Assembly (NCBI GenBank): GCA_003225175.1
Contig: QIBA01000044.1
Span: 45,571 to 109,570 of the forward strand
DNA from: Acidobacteriota bacterium
GTDB lineage: Bacteria > Acidobacteriota > Terriglobia > Terriglobales > Acidobacteriaceae
DNA length: 64,000 nt
Reading direction: 5' to 3'
Shown here: one piece after another, positions 1 to 6,788 of the stretch
Numbering within the stretch: the first letter of the stretch is position 1
How the letters are laid out: every line of letters begins with the position of its first letter
Position numbers and translations under genes: made by a program
The notes under the pieces: model-generated
The model's database searches: none
What the model was told of the DNA's origin: nothing
Seen by the model: the letters and a program-made list of their open reading frames with translations, nothing else

Positions 1-1464
1 GAGCAATGCATTGAGGATACAGACCGACGTGACGAAGAACAGCAAGCGGAAGTCCCAATGCATAGTGCTAGGCGAAACCTGGAAACTGGAACCCGCGCCA
101 AGTTTAAGCGTTATGTCGCGCGCGAAAATTGCGAACCATATACCGACAGCGCATCCGAGCATGGAGAGAAGGAAGCTCTCAGTAAGAAGTTGCCGAATGA
201 TGCGTTTGCGGCAGGAGCCGAGGCTCAGACGGATTGCGATCTCCCTTCGCCGCACGCTGGCTTTCGCCAGCAACAGACTTGCGATGTTTGCACAGGCGAT
301 CAGCATCACCAGGGTGACGACCGCCATCAGCGCGAGTAATGGGTCGGAGAACCGCCGGCGCAGCATACTGGATCCACGCGCGGCTGGTTGGAACTCAATC
401 GAGCGCTTCTGAATCTCTTCTTTGACTGCGGATGTGAGCCCCTGCTGTGCAAGCTCGGCGTCTTTAAAGATCACGGTCAACTGAGCGGCAGCCTTGCTCT
501 GCGGGACGCCTTTCCTGACGCGAGCAATAATCGTGCTGCCCGAGGGATCGTCAGGCATCGGCAGACCTCCCGAAACGGAACCGCCGTCGACCTGCTTCCA
601 CGTGATCGCCGGCATCACAACGTCGATTGGCTGGTCCACCGTCAATCCATCAAAGCTGCGGGGCATCACGCCCACGATCACAAATGGAACCGTATTCACC
701 GTAATGCGCTGCCCGATTACTCCGGGATCATAAGCAAAGCGGCGTTCCCAGTAGCCATTACTGATCATTGCTGCCCAACCGCTACCGCCACTATTTCCTG
801 TGGGAGCGTCGTCAGCCGCAACGAGTGTACGGCCAAGTTGGGCTTGCATCTCCAAGACGCGAAAGTAGTCGCCGGAAACGAAGTCCCCCGGCGCCAGTTC
901 GGCATGGCCCCCGATCGCGACACTCAGCCGCTCTTCAGCCATTTCGCTGGCAATGCCTTCAATCTGGGTAGCGCGCTCCTGTATCTGCTGGAAGTCGCGA
1001 TTCAGAATTGTGCGGGAAACCTCGAAATTTCCGACTTTAACGCGATTCGTGCGGACAAACACCAATTGTTGCGGATCCTTCACCGGCAGCGAATTCAACA
1101 GAATGGAATCGATCAGACTGAAGATCGCGGTATTCGCACCAATGCCGAGCGCTAGCGAGAGCACAGCCACAGCCGTGAACGCCGGCGCCTTGCGCAGCAA
1201 ACGGAGCGCATAGTGGGTGTCGCGCAGAGTGGTTTCAACCCAGTGCAGACCGCGTTCTTCGCGACAGCGCTCCTGAAGCTGCGTGATTCCACCGATGCGA
1301 CGCAGAGCTGTGTAGCGTGCCTCGTCCGCAGTCATTCCGGCGGCCAGGTTCTCTGCAATTTGCTGTTCGAGATGGAACTTAAATTCCCGATTCAGTTCCG
1401 ATTCAACTCGCTCGCGCATGAAGAGGGTGCGCAGTCTCAGTCTTAATTGATCGAACCAACGCAT
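1..1464 (-). CDS. ADOP-family ABC transporter permease (MacB/FtsX-like), partial
   Basis: The minus-strand frame stays open from the ATG at 1464 to the window edge (488 codons seen; the C-terminus lies outside). Translation begins MRWFDQLRLRLRTLF, then a charged N-terminal segment of about 80 residues (ESELNREFKFHLEQQ, DEARYTALRRIGG) typical of acidobacterial duplicated orphan permeases. The first membrane helix is near residues 92-116 (KAPAFTAVAVLSLALGIGAN). A periplasmic MacB-type core domain follows, and a second membrane block containing LLALMAVVTLVMLIACAN starts in the last third, followed by RREIAIRLSLG as in FtsX permeases. A GAGGA ribosome site sits 8 bases upstream. It lies 11 bases after the padR-like gene in the same direction, so the two form the usual PadR-ADOP operon. 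ADOP proteins are thought to export peptides or small molecules; the substrate here is unknown. Confidence 0.9.
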   Translation of the reverse strand, partial: MRWFDQLRLRLRTLFMRERVESELNREFKFHLEQQIAENLAAGMTADEARYTALRRIGGITQLQERCREERGLHWVETTLRDTHYALRLLRKAPAFTAVAVLSLALGIGANTAIFSLIDSILLNSLPVKDPQQLVFVRTNRVKVGNFEVSRTILNRDFQQIQERATQIEGIASEMAEERLSVAIGGHAELAPGDFVSGDYFRVLEMQAQLGRTLVAADDAPTGNSGGSGWAAMISNGYWERRFAYDPGVIGQRITVNTVPFVIVGVMPRSFDGLTVDQPIDVVMPAITWKQVDGGSVSGGLPMPDDPSGSTIIARVRKGVPQSKAAAQLTVIFKDAELAQQGLTSAVKEEIQKRSIEFQPAARGSSMLRRRFSDPLLALMAVVTLVMLIACANIASLLLAKASVRRREIAIRLSLGSCRKRIIRQLLTESFLLSMLGCAVGIWFAIFARDITLKLGAGSSFQVSPSTMHWDFRLLFFVTSVCILNALL

Positions 1465-1475
1465 ATCGCTATTCC

Positions 1476-1805
1476 TCAAGCTTTGCGCAGTACTAGATTG
1501 ATGGCTGCAGAAAGCCGTTCCCAACTCGCCTTTTCTTTCTCGAGTTGCTCGCGGCCGCCGCGAGTGAGCGAATAAAACTTTGCTGAACGTCCAGTTTCCG
1601 TTTCTGACCATTCCGCTTTGATCCAACCCTGTTGTTCGAGCCGGTGTAATGCGGGATAAAGAGATCCTTGTTGCACCTGCAGCACCTCTCCGGAGATCTG
1701 CTCAATGCGCTTGGCGATCGCCCAGCCGTGCTTTGGCTCGAGTGCAAGAGTTCGCAGAATCAGCAGATCGAGTGTGCCCTGTACAAGGTCGCTTGGCCTA
1801 CCCAT
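1476..1805 (-). CDS. PadR-family transcriptional regulator
   Basis: A 109-residue winged-helix protein of the short PadR type. Residues 1-80 carry the PadR domain (QGTLDLLILRTLAL, HGWAIAKRI, LYPALHRLEQQGWI, GRSAKFYSLT) and the C-terminus is a short dimerisation helix (GREQLEKEKASWERL). The start at MGRPSDLVQGTL was chosen because PadR-ADOP regulators normally begin there; a 30-codon upstream extension is open but runs through the promoter-operator region. It is co-transcribed with the ADOP permease 11 bases downstream and probably represses that operon. Inverted repeats directly before the start look like its own operator, so autoregulation is likely. Confidence 0.9.
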   Translation of the reverse strand: MGRPSDLVQGTLDLLILRTLALEPKHGWAIAKRIEQISGEVLQVQQGSLYPALHRLEQQGWIKAEWSETETGRSAKFYSLTRGGREQLEKEKASWERLSAAINLVLRKA

Positions 1806-1806
1806 G

Positions 1807-1840
1807 TGTAGATAATCTACAACTTCTTGTAGATAGTCAA
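1807..1840 (-). promoter_or_regulatory. Promoter with overlapping inverted repeats before padR (probable operator)
   Basis: On the minus strand a TTGACT -35 box (1835-1840) is followed by exactly 17 bases and a GATTAT -10 box (1812-1817). The spacer and part of the -10 form a perfect 8+4+8 palindrome (1815-1834, arms ATCTACAA/TTGTAGAT). A second palindrome, TGTAGAT-A-ATCTACA (1807-1821), overlaps it. Transcription would start at or next to the ATG at 1805, so the mRNA may be leaderless. A PadR dimer bound here would block RNA polymerase; this is inferred from position and symmetry. Confidence 0.65.
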
Positions 1841-1981
1841 GGCATGGCACAAGCGGGCATTCCCGCGTGCCCTTGCGTGGCGGGAACTCCAACAAGTGTG
1901 CAGTGGCAGTGTTTATAAACTGGTGTTAGTCTCTCGCTGCGGCAGAACGCAAGGGCAATCCGTTTCAATAACGTTCCCAGT

Positions 1982-2809
1982 ATGAAATTGCATTCCCTCA
2001 TATTGGCCCTGATCACTGCATTCGTCACTCTCACAGGAGTTTACGCAGAAGAACAATCCTCATCTAAATGGGTTCTGACCTGGAGCGACGAATTCAGCGG
2101 ACCTGACGGCACGCCGGTCGATTCCCAAAAATGGAATGCAGAAACCGGTGGGAATGGCTGGGGCAACCAGGAACTGGAGTACTACACAACCAGCACTCGC
2201 AATGCTCGCCAGGAGCACGGAGCGCTGGTCATTGAGTCGATCCGCCAGGTTTACAATGGTCACGACGGTGTCACGCGAAACTACACTTCGGCGCGACTCA
2301 AGACGCAACGCAAGTTCTCCCAGGCCTATGGGCGCTTCGAGGCGCGTATCCGCATGCCACAAGGAAAAGGTATCTGGCCGGCGTTCTGGCTGCTCGGCGA
2401 CGACATTTCCACCATCAAGTGGCCGGCGTGCGGAGAGATTGACATCGTTGAAAACCTCGGCAGCGAACCTTCCATCGCACACGGAACCATTCACGGCCCT
2501 GGATACTCCGGTGAGCACGGCATTGGCTCTCTATTCACGCTGCCGAAGAATCGACGTTTCAGCGACGCCTTCCACATCTTTGCGGTTGAGTGGGAACCAC
2601 AGGAGATCCGCTTCTACGTCGATGGCCAGCTCTATGCGACACGCCGACCGTCTGATCTTCCGCAAGGCGCGGAGTGGGTGTATGACCATCCGTTCTTCAT
2701 CCTGCTAAACCTCGCGGTCGGTGGTTATTGGCCGGGCAATCCTGACGACACCACGCAATTTCCCCAGAGGATGTTGGTTGACTACGTGCGCGTTTATCGG
2801 CGGAAGTGA
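1982..2809 (+). CDS. Secreted glycoside hydrolase family 16 beta-glucanase
   Basis: A 275-residue protein with a cleavable signal peptide (about residues 1-22, ending VYA) and a single GH16 jelly-roll domain. The catalytic signature is visible as GEIDIVENLG: in ExDxxE the first Glu is the nucleophile and the last the acid/base. Other family marks are WSDEFSG near the N-terminus, NRxYTSARLKTQ-type strand residues, GRFEARIRMPQGKGIWPAFWLLG and the C-terminal WPGNPD and MLVDYVRVYR. Members hydrolyse beta-1,3- or beta-1,3-1,4-glucans (laminarin, lichenin) outside the cytoplasm; the exact substrate cannot be read from sequence. It stands alone, with about 170 bases of empty sequence upstream (1806-1981) containing the padR promoter. 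No clear Shine-Dalgarno sequence precedes the ATG. Confidence 0.93.
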   Translation: MKLHSLILALITAFVTLTGVYAEEQSSSKWVLTWSDEFSGPDGTPVDSQKWNAETGGNGWGNQELEYYTTSTRNARQEHGALVIESIRQVYNGHDGVTRNYTSARLKTQRKFSQAYGRFEARIRMPQGKGIWPAFWLLGDDISTIKWPACGEIDIVENLGSEPSIAHGTIHGPGYSGEHGIGSLFTLPKNRRFSDAFHIFAVEWEPQEIRFYVDGQLYATRRPSDLPQGAEWVYDHPFFILLNLAVGGYWPGNPDDTTQFPQRMLVDYVRVYRRK

Positions 2810-2968
2810 GCACTATCTTCGTGTTTCTCCCTGTTGTTGTTGCCGACGTATAGGGAAACCGCCTGCTGATTTTGAGCTCTTGTCCCGAACTGATCTTCAC
2901 ATTTTCATCCCGCTGGTCATCATGATCTTGTATCGCTACTATGCTCTCCAGGAGATTTGAGATAGCAG

Positions 2969-3940
2969 ATGAAATTCCGCAAGCTGGGTCGCACCGGATT
3001 CAATGTAAGTGAAATCGGTCACGGGCTGTGGGGGATGAGTGGCTGGACGGGCTCGCAGGATCAACAGTCCCTCGAGTCGCTTCAACTCTCCGTCGAACTT
3101 GGCTGCAACTTCTTCGACACGGCATGGGCGTACGGTCAAGGTCATAGCGACAAGTTGATCGGCCAGATCGCACAGCAGAATCACGGTAAGCGCCTGTACG
3201 TTTCGTCGAAGATACCGCCCAAGAACCGCAAGTGGCCCGCTGCGCCCGAATACAAATACGCAGAGGTATTCCCGCGCGATCACGTGATGCGGTATGTAGA
3301 GAAGGTCCGCCGTGCGCTCGGAGTCGACGACATCGACCTGCTTCAGTTCCATGTCTGGGACGACAGTTGGACCGATGAGCTCGAGTTCCGCTCCACTGTC
3401 GAAGAACTCAAGAGCAAGAAGCTGATCCAAACATTTGGACTTAGCCTGAACCGCTGGCAGCCGGAAAACGGTCTAAAGGCGATGCGCACCGGGCTCGTGG
3501 ATTCCGTGCAGGTGATCTACAACATCTTCGACCAGGCCCCGGAGGATGAACTCTTTCCCGCGTGCCGCGAGATGAACATCGGCGTGATCGCCCGCGTTCC
3601 TCTCGACGAAGGCAGTCTTGGCGGCAATCTTACGTTAGATTCACGATTTCCTTCTGACGATTGGCGCTCAAACTACTTCGGTCCTGACAACTTGCCCCCA
3701 ACGATCGAACGGGTTGGGAAACTCAAGAGTATCCTCCCACCCGGAATGACTCTTCCCGAAATGGCATTTCGCTTCATTCTTTCGAATGCAGACGTAAGTA
3801 CGACCATTCCAGGCATGCGTAACCCTGAGCACGTTAAGCAAAATCTTGCCTACAGCGACAGGGGCCAGCTTCCAGCGGATCTAATGCAGAAGCTCCGAAA
3901 ACATCGCTGGGACCGAAAGCCGAGAACCTGGGCGGCCTAA
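2969..3940 (+). CDS. Aldo/keto reductase family oxidoreductase
   Basis: A 323-residue cytoplasmic protein starting [22 protein letters not shown], the classic AKR beta-barrel opening. Catalytic tetrad candidates are Asp in DTAWAYG, Tyr in the same motif, Lys in SSKIPP and His in LLQFHVWD. The C-terminal part has the NADPH-binding stretch [20 protein letters not shown]. Family members reduce aldehydes or ketones with NADPH; no neighbour suggests a particular substrate. An AGGAG is 18 bases upstream, farther than ideal. The 3941-4158 stretch downstream holds no gene I can support. Confidence 0.9.
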   Translation: MKFRKLGRTGFNVSEIGHGLWGMSGWTGSQDQQSLESLQLSVELGCNFFDTAWAYGQGHSDKLIGQIAQQNHGKRLYVSSKIPPKNRKWPAAPEYKYAEVFPRDHVMRYVEKVRRALGVDDIDLLQFHVWDDSWTDELEFRSTVEELKSKKLIQTFGLSLNRWQPENGLKAMRTGLVDSVQVIYNIFDQAPEDELFPACREMNIGVIARVPLDEGSLGGNLTLDSRFPSDDWRSNYFGPDNLPPTIERVGKLKSILPPGMTLPEMAFRFILSNADVSTTIPGMRNPEHVKQNLAYSDRGQLPADLMQKLRKHRWDRKPRTWAA

Positions 3941-4158
3941 ATGCGAATTGATTAATCAACCGTGGATCGATCGAGGATAGTCCGAACGGAGCGTTACTCT
4001 GCTCGGTAATATTGGCTCTCGGTGAAGGCAAGGATTACGGTGAATTGAACCCTGAAGATTGGGTGTTGGCGGATCACGGAGTGGTTTCCACCCAGCGAAA
4101 AGCGGCTTTTGCGCACCTTTCCCGCTAACTTTCGCTACAATTTGAGCGTCGATTCGTC

Positions 4159-5031
4159 ATGAACTCAGGCACTCTGAGGACGATCCCGCGCACACTTGCG
4201 GGAGTATTACTGGTCTTTTGCGGCTTTTCGAGCGTGTTTCCGCAGGCTGTTAAGGCACAACACGCGCATCTTTCGCTCGTCTCCGAACAGCTATTCGTGG
4301 CTTCCGGTCGCTCACAATGGATCGGATTGCGCTTCCAACTTGACCCTGGTTGGCACATTTATTGGTCGAATCCAGGCGATTCTGGGGAACCGCCGAAGGT
4401 TACGTGGCACTTGCCGGGCGGTTTTCAAGCGGGCGAGCTGCAGTTTCCAGCGCCGCGTCGGATCGCGGATCACGGACTCACTGATTACGGTTATGAAAAC
4501 GATGTTGTGCTGCTATCAAAGCTCACCGTACCCGCAGGAGCCACGTCTAACAAAATCGATATCGGGGCTGATGTGAGATACCTGGTCTGCCGCGAAGTCT
4601 GCATGCCCGGAAAAGACCAAGTCTCTTTGACTTTGGCTGCAGGACAAAATGGGACGTCATCTCCTCATGCTGAGCTCATTCGCACCGCTAAAGCTCACTT
4701 ACCGCAGCCATTGCCGGCTCAAGCGCACGTGACAGCAGATCTTCGCCCTGACGCTTTGCTCATTACTGTTGGTGGGAAGAGTGCTGGGATGGGAGAGCTG
4801 CTGGACTTTATCCCGAGTGATGCTCAGGTAATGGACAACTCAGCCAGGCCGATGATCTCCGGCTCAGGCCCTGCATGGCAAATCAAGCTCAAGAAATCAG
4901 AGCAGCTCGACACATCTATCTCGCGTTTGCGCGGGCTGCTAATTACCTCAATCGGGGCCTACAATGTGGACGTAGCGGTCGTTCCGAAAAAGAAAAATTC
5001 TCACAATGCCTCCGTTCCTAAGCACAGCTAG
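4159..5031 (+). CDS. Exported DsbD N-terminal-domain-like protein
   Basis: A 290-residue protein with a signal peptide (cleavage near VKAQ, residue 34) and an Ig-like DsbD-alpha/ScsB-type domain: LDPGWHIYWSNPGDSGEPPKV, HGLTDYGYENDVVL and the redox pair Cys144/Cys148 in LVCREVCMPG. Such domains accept electrons from, or pass them to, periplasmic thioredoxin-like partners. The membrane and C-terminal thioredoxin parts of full DsbD are absent, so this is a stand-alone periplasmic module. The next gene, 12 bases downstream, encodes an exported redoxin, which makes a periplasmic thiol-redox pair the natural reading. The C-terminal 100 residues have no recognisable motif. Confidence 0.82.
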   Translation: MNSGTLRTIPRTLAGVLLVFCGFSSVFPQAVKAQHAHLSLVSEQLFVASGRSQWIGLRFQLDPGWHIYWSNPGDSGEPPKVTWHLPGGFQAGELQFPAPRRIADHGLTDYGYENDVVLLSKLTVPAGATSNKIDIGADVRYLVCREVCMPGKDQVSLTLAAGQNGTSSPHAELIRTAKAHLPQPLPAQAHVTADLRPDALLITVGGKSAGMGELLDFIPSDAQVMDNSARPMISGSGPAWQIKLKKSEQLDTSISRLRGLLITSIGAYNVDVAVVPKKKNSHNASVPKHS

Positions 5032-5043
5032 GGAGTGAATCCT

Positions 5044-5649
5044 ATGAAGCAAATTCGCACCTCAATCTTTCTTGCTCTGGCGCTGTTCGCCATGACGGTG
5101 TTCGCAGCGAAAGTTGGCGATCAAGCGCCGGACTTCACTGGCACTGACAGCCACGGACAAACACACAAGCTATCCGATTACAAAGGTAAGTTTGTGGTTC
5201 TCGAATGGCACAACAATGGATGTCCTTTCACTAAGAAGCATTACGAGAGCGGCAACATGCAGCGGCTGCAAAAAGAATGGACCGACAAGGGTGTGATCTG
5301 GTTCACGGTGATCTCGTCTGCTCCGGGCGCCCAAGGCTATGTTACGCCGGAGCAGGAGAACGAGTACCTGCAAAAGATGCACGCAGTTCCTACCGCTGCG
5401 CTGCTCGATCCAAAAGGGGAAATTGGGCATCTCTACAGTGCGAAAACTACGCCGCACATGTTCATCATCAATCCTCAGGGGCAGTTGATTTATAACGGCG
5501 CGATCGACGACAAATCGACGAGCGATCCCGGTGACATTAATGGAGCAAAGAATTACGTCTCCGAGGCATTGCAGGAGGCCAGGGCTGGACAGCCGGTGGC
5601 AGTAGCGAGCACTCGTCCGTATGGCTGCTCCGTCAAATACGCGGATTAG
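5044..5649 (+). CDS. Exported peroxiredoxin/thioredoxin-fold protein
   Basis: A 201-residue AhpC/TSA-type redoxin with a signal peptide (residues 1-22, FAMTVFAA) and the typical opening VGDQAPDFTGTDSHG. The peroxidatic position is Cys60 in NNGCPFTKKHY, and a second cysteine sits near the end (Cys195, PYGCSVKY). TTPHMFIINPQGQLIYNGAID matches the cis-Pro strand of the family. The start at ATG 5044 is preferred over a GTG nine bases earlier because GGGAG lies eight bases before it. It follows the DsbD-N-like gene and ends at a hairpin terminator, so the two form a short operon probably handling thiol oxidation or peroxide in the periplasm. Confidence 0.87.
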   Translation: MKQIRTSIFLALALFAMTVFAAKVGDQAPDFTGTDSHGQTHKLSDYKGKFVVLEWHNNGCPFTKKHYESGNMQRLQKEWTDKGVIWFTVISSAPGAQGYVTPEQENEYLQKMHAVPTAALLDPKGEIGHLYSAKTTPHMFIINPQGQLIYNGAIDDKSTSDPGDINGAKNYVSEALQEARAGQPVAVASTRPYGCSVKYAD

Positions 5650-5671
5650 CCTCGATCCGAGTTGGAGAACA

Positions 5672-5706
5672 AGCGGGATGCTGCACTGGCTCATCCCGCT
5701 ATTTCT
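5672..5706 (+). terminator. Rho-independent terminator after the redoxin gene
   Basis: A perfect 9-bp stem (AGCGGGATG at 5672-5680 with CATCCCGCT at 5692-5700), an 11-base loop and a T-rich tail ATTTCTTTC. It lies 22 bases after the redoxin stop codon. Confidence 0.75.
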
Positions 5707-5879
5707 TTCGTTCTCAAACACTTCAGCGCGATTACCAATGCTCAAACTCGCGATTACTCACGTACATTGACCCATTATCACTATGGCCCTACTCTTAGCG
5801 GCATAGAACATGGAAGGCTGCGTCCGCGAGACGGCAAATTGATGCGACCACATCAAATTCGAACGGACGAGAGTGAGTT

Positions 5880-6212
5880 ATGAGAAAGGGAGTTCAAGTC
5901 CTCGCATTGATGATAGCGCTTGGTTGTGCGGCGATCGCCGAACTGGCGGAACGTCAGGCAGTGAAACAGACGCTGCCTGAATATCCTGCGATTTTGAAGA
6001 AGCTGAAGATTGGCGGGACTGTCAAGTTGAACGCGCTCGTCGCCACAGATGGCACGGTGAGGAAAACCACCGTTGAGGGAGGGAATCCCGTCCTGGCCGA
6101 AGTCGCCAGCAGTGCCCTGAAAAAATGGAAGTACACTCCTTCTTCACAGGAGACGAACGTGCCAGTTGAGATGATTTTTGACTCGAAGTTGGCTTCGGTG
6201 TCGGTGAAGTGA
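5880..6212 (+). CDS. Small exported TonB C-terminal-domain protein
   Basis: A 110-residue protein with a signal peptide (residues 1-20) followed directly by a TonB_C fold: PEYPAILKKLKIGGTVKLNALVATDGTVRKTTVEGG and LAEVASSALKKWKYTP. It has no N-terminal membrane anchor with proline-rich spacer as in true TonB, so it is one of the short 'energy transducer TonB family' proteins frequent in Acidobacteria. Its role is unknown: it may bind TonB boxes or act as a periplasmic domain on its own. A GAGAGTGAG precedes the start. The TonB-dependent receptor gene begins 576 bases downstream but has its own promoter and riboswitch. Confidence 0.78.
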   Translation: MRKGVQVLALMIALGCAAIAELAERQAVKQTLPEYPAILKKLKIGGTVKLNALVATDGTVRKTTVEGGNPVLAEVASSALKKWKYTPSSQETNVPVEMIFDSKLASVSVK

Positions 6213-6283
6213 GTGAGAGGTCATTTCCGGATCAGGAATCATTCGCGATTCCTTCTGCTCGCATCTAAGCAACCGCTAATTAC

Positions 6284-6353
6284 AACTGTCATCTCTCGCG
6301 CGCTTTTTGCGCTCGAATTCGTTTCACAATAAGCAGCATCACAGATGACAGTT
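6284..6353. repeat. Long-range 11-bp inverted repeat between the TonB-domain gene and the riboswitch
   Basis: AACTGTCATCT (6284-6294) is exactly complementary to AGATGACAGTT (6343-6353), enclosing 48 bases that contain a smaller GCGC...GCGC hairpin. No T-run follows. It may be a structured RNA, a terminator-like end of the preceding transcript, or a protein-binding site; function unknown. The remainder of 6213-6424 shows nothing further, apart from a small imperfect hairpin near 6232-6251 (AGGAATC/GATTCCT). Confidence 0.5.
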
Positions 6354-6424
6354 CGATTGGAAATCTCTCAACATTGATTTCAATCCGCGCTGGGACTCTC
6401 TCGCGTTCGCTGGGGAGGGCACAC

Positions 6425-6452
6425 TTGACATTCAGCCCGCCCAAAGCGTAAT
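6425..6452 (+). promoter_or_regulatory. Putative sigma-70 promoter of the B12 receptor transcript
   Basis: A consensus TTGACA (6425-6430) is followed after 16 bases by CGTAAT (6447-6452, four of six -10 matches). A start near 6459 would put the riboswitch P1 stem only about ten bases into the transcript, as expected. Confidence 0.5.
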
Positions 6453-6467
6453 CAAGATGAGCAGTTT

Positions 6468-6635
6468 GCTTCTGGTGCTTTTTGTTCCAAGCTCAATAGG
6501 GAAGCCGGTGAGAATCCGGCGCGGCCCCGCCACTGTGATCGCTGAGGGCTAGTCAACATGCCACTGATCCCCACGCACGGGGATTGGGAAGGCGGCTAGT
6601 CCGACGAAGCGAGAGTCAGGAGACCTGCCAGAAGC
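6468..6635 (+). promoter_or_regulatory. Cobalamin (B12) riboswitch
   Basis: All hallmarks are present. The core block runs GAAGCCGGTGAGAATCC then GGCGCGGCCCCGCCACTGTGA, and the B12 box AGTCAGGAGACCTGCC is at 6614-6629. The closing P1 helix is a perfect 8-bp pair, GCTTCTGG (6468-6475) with CCAGAAGC (6628-6635). A peripheral hairpin ATCCCC/GGGGAT lies between. It precedes a BtuB-like receptor gene, the commonest target of this class; binding of adenosyl- or methylcobalamin should lower expression. Confidence 0.97.
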
Positions 6636-6787
6636 CGGACGAGTGAACCTTCGCGGGAAGGTGAACAATGAAAACCGGCTCCCGGGCGCGTCCTAATCTG
6701 ACAGCTCGGTGAATTCGTCTTCAAGTTCTTTCTCCGAAAGCTCCTCTTCCAACATTTCATCACTCCCCGTCGCGGGACAGGAGGAGC
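6633..6787 (+). promoter_or_regulatory. Expression platform with sequestered Shine-Dalgarno sequence
   Basis: AGCCGG (6633-6638), which overlaps the 3' strand of P1, can instead pair with CCGGCT (6675-6680), giving an alternative fold when P1 is open. Farther down, GCTCCTC (6740-6746) is perfectly complementary to GAGGAGC (6781-6787), the ribosome site just before the ATG at 6789. This suggests translational control by hiding the ribosome site. The pairings are seen in the sequence; the switching mechanism is inferred. Confidence 0.55.
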
Positions 6788-6788
6788 A

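Noticed and set aside
388..1155. Plus-strand 255-codon frame and its relatives at 11-1446
   Set aside because: It lies opposite the ADOP permease, whose translation shows family motifs; the plus-strand protein is rich in Arg/His with no recognisable domain.
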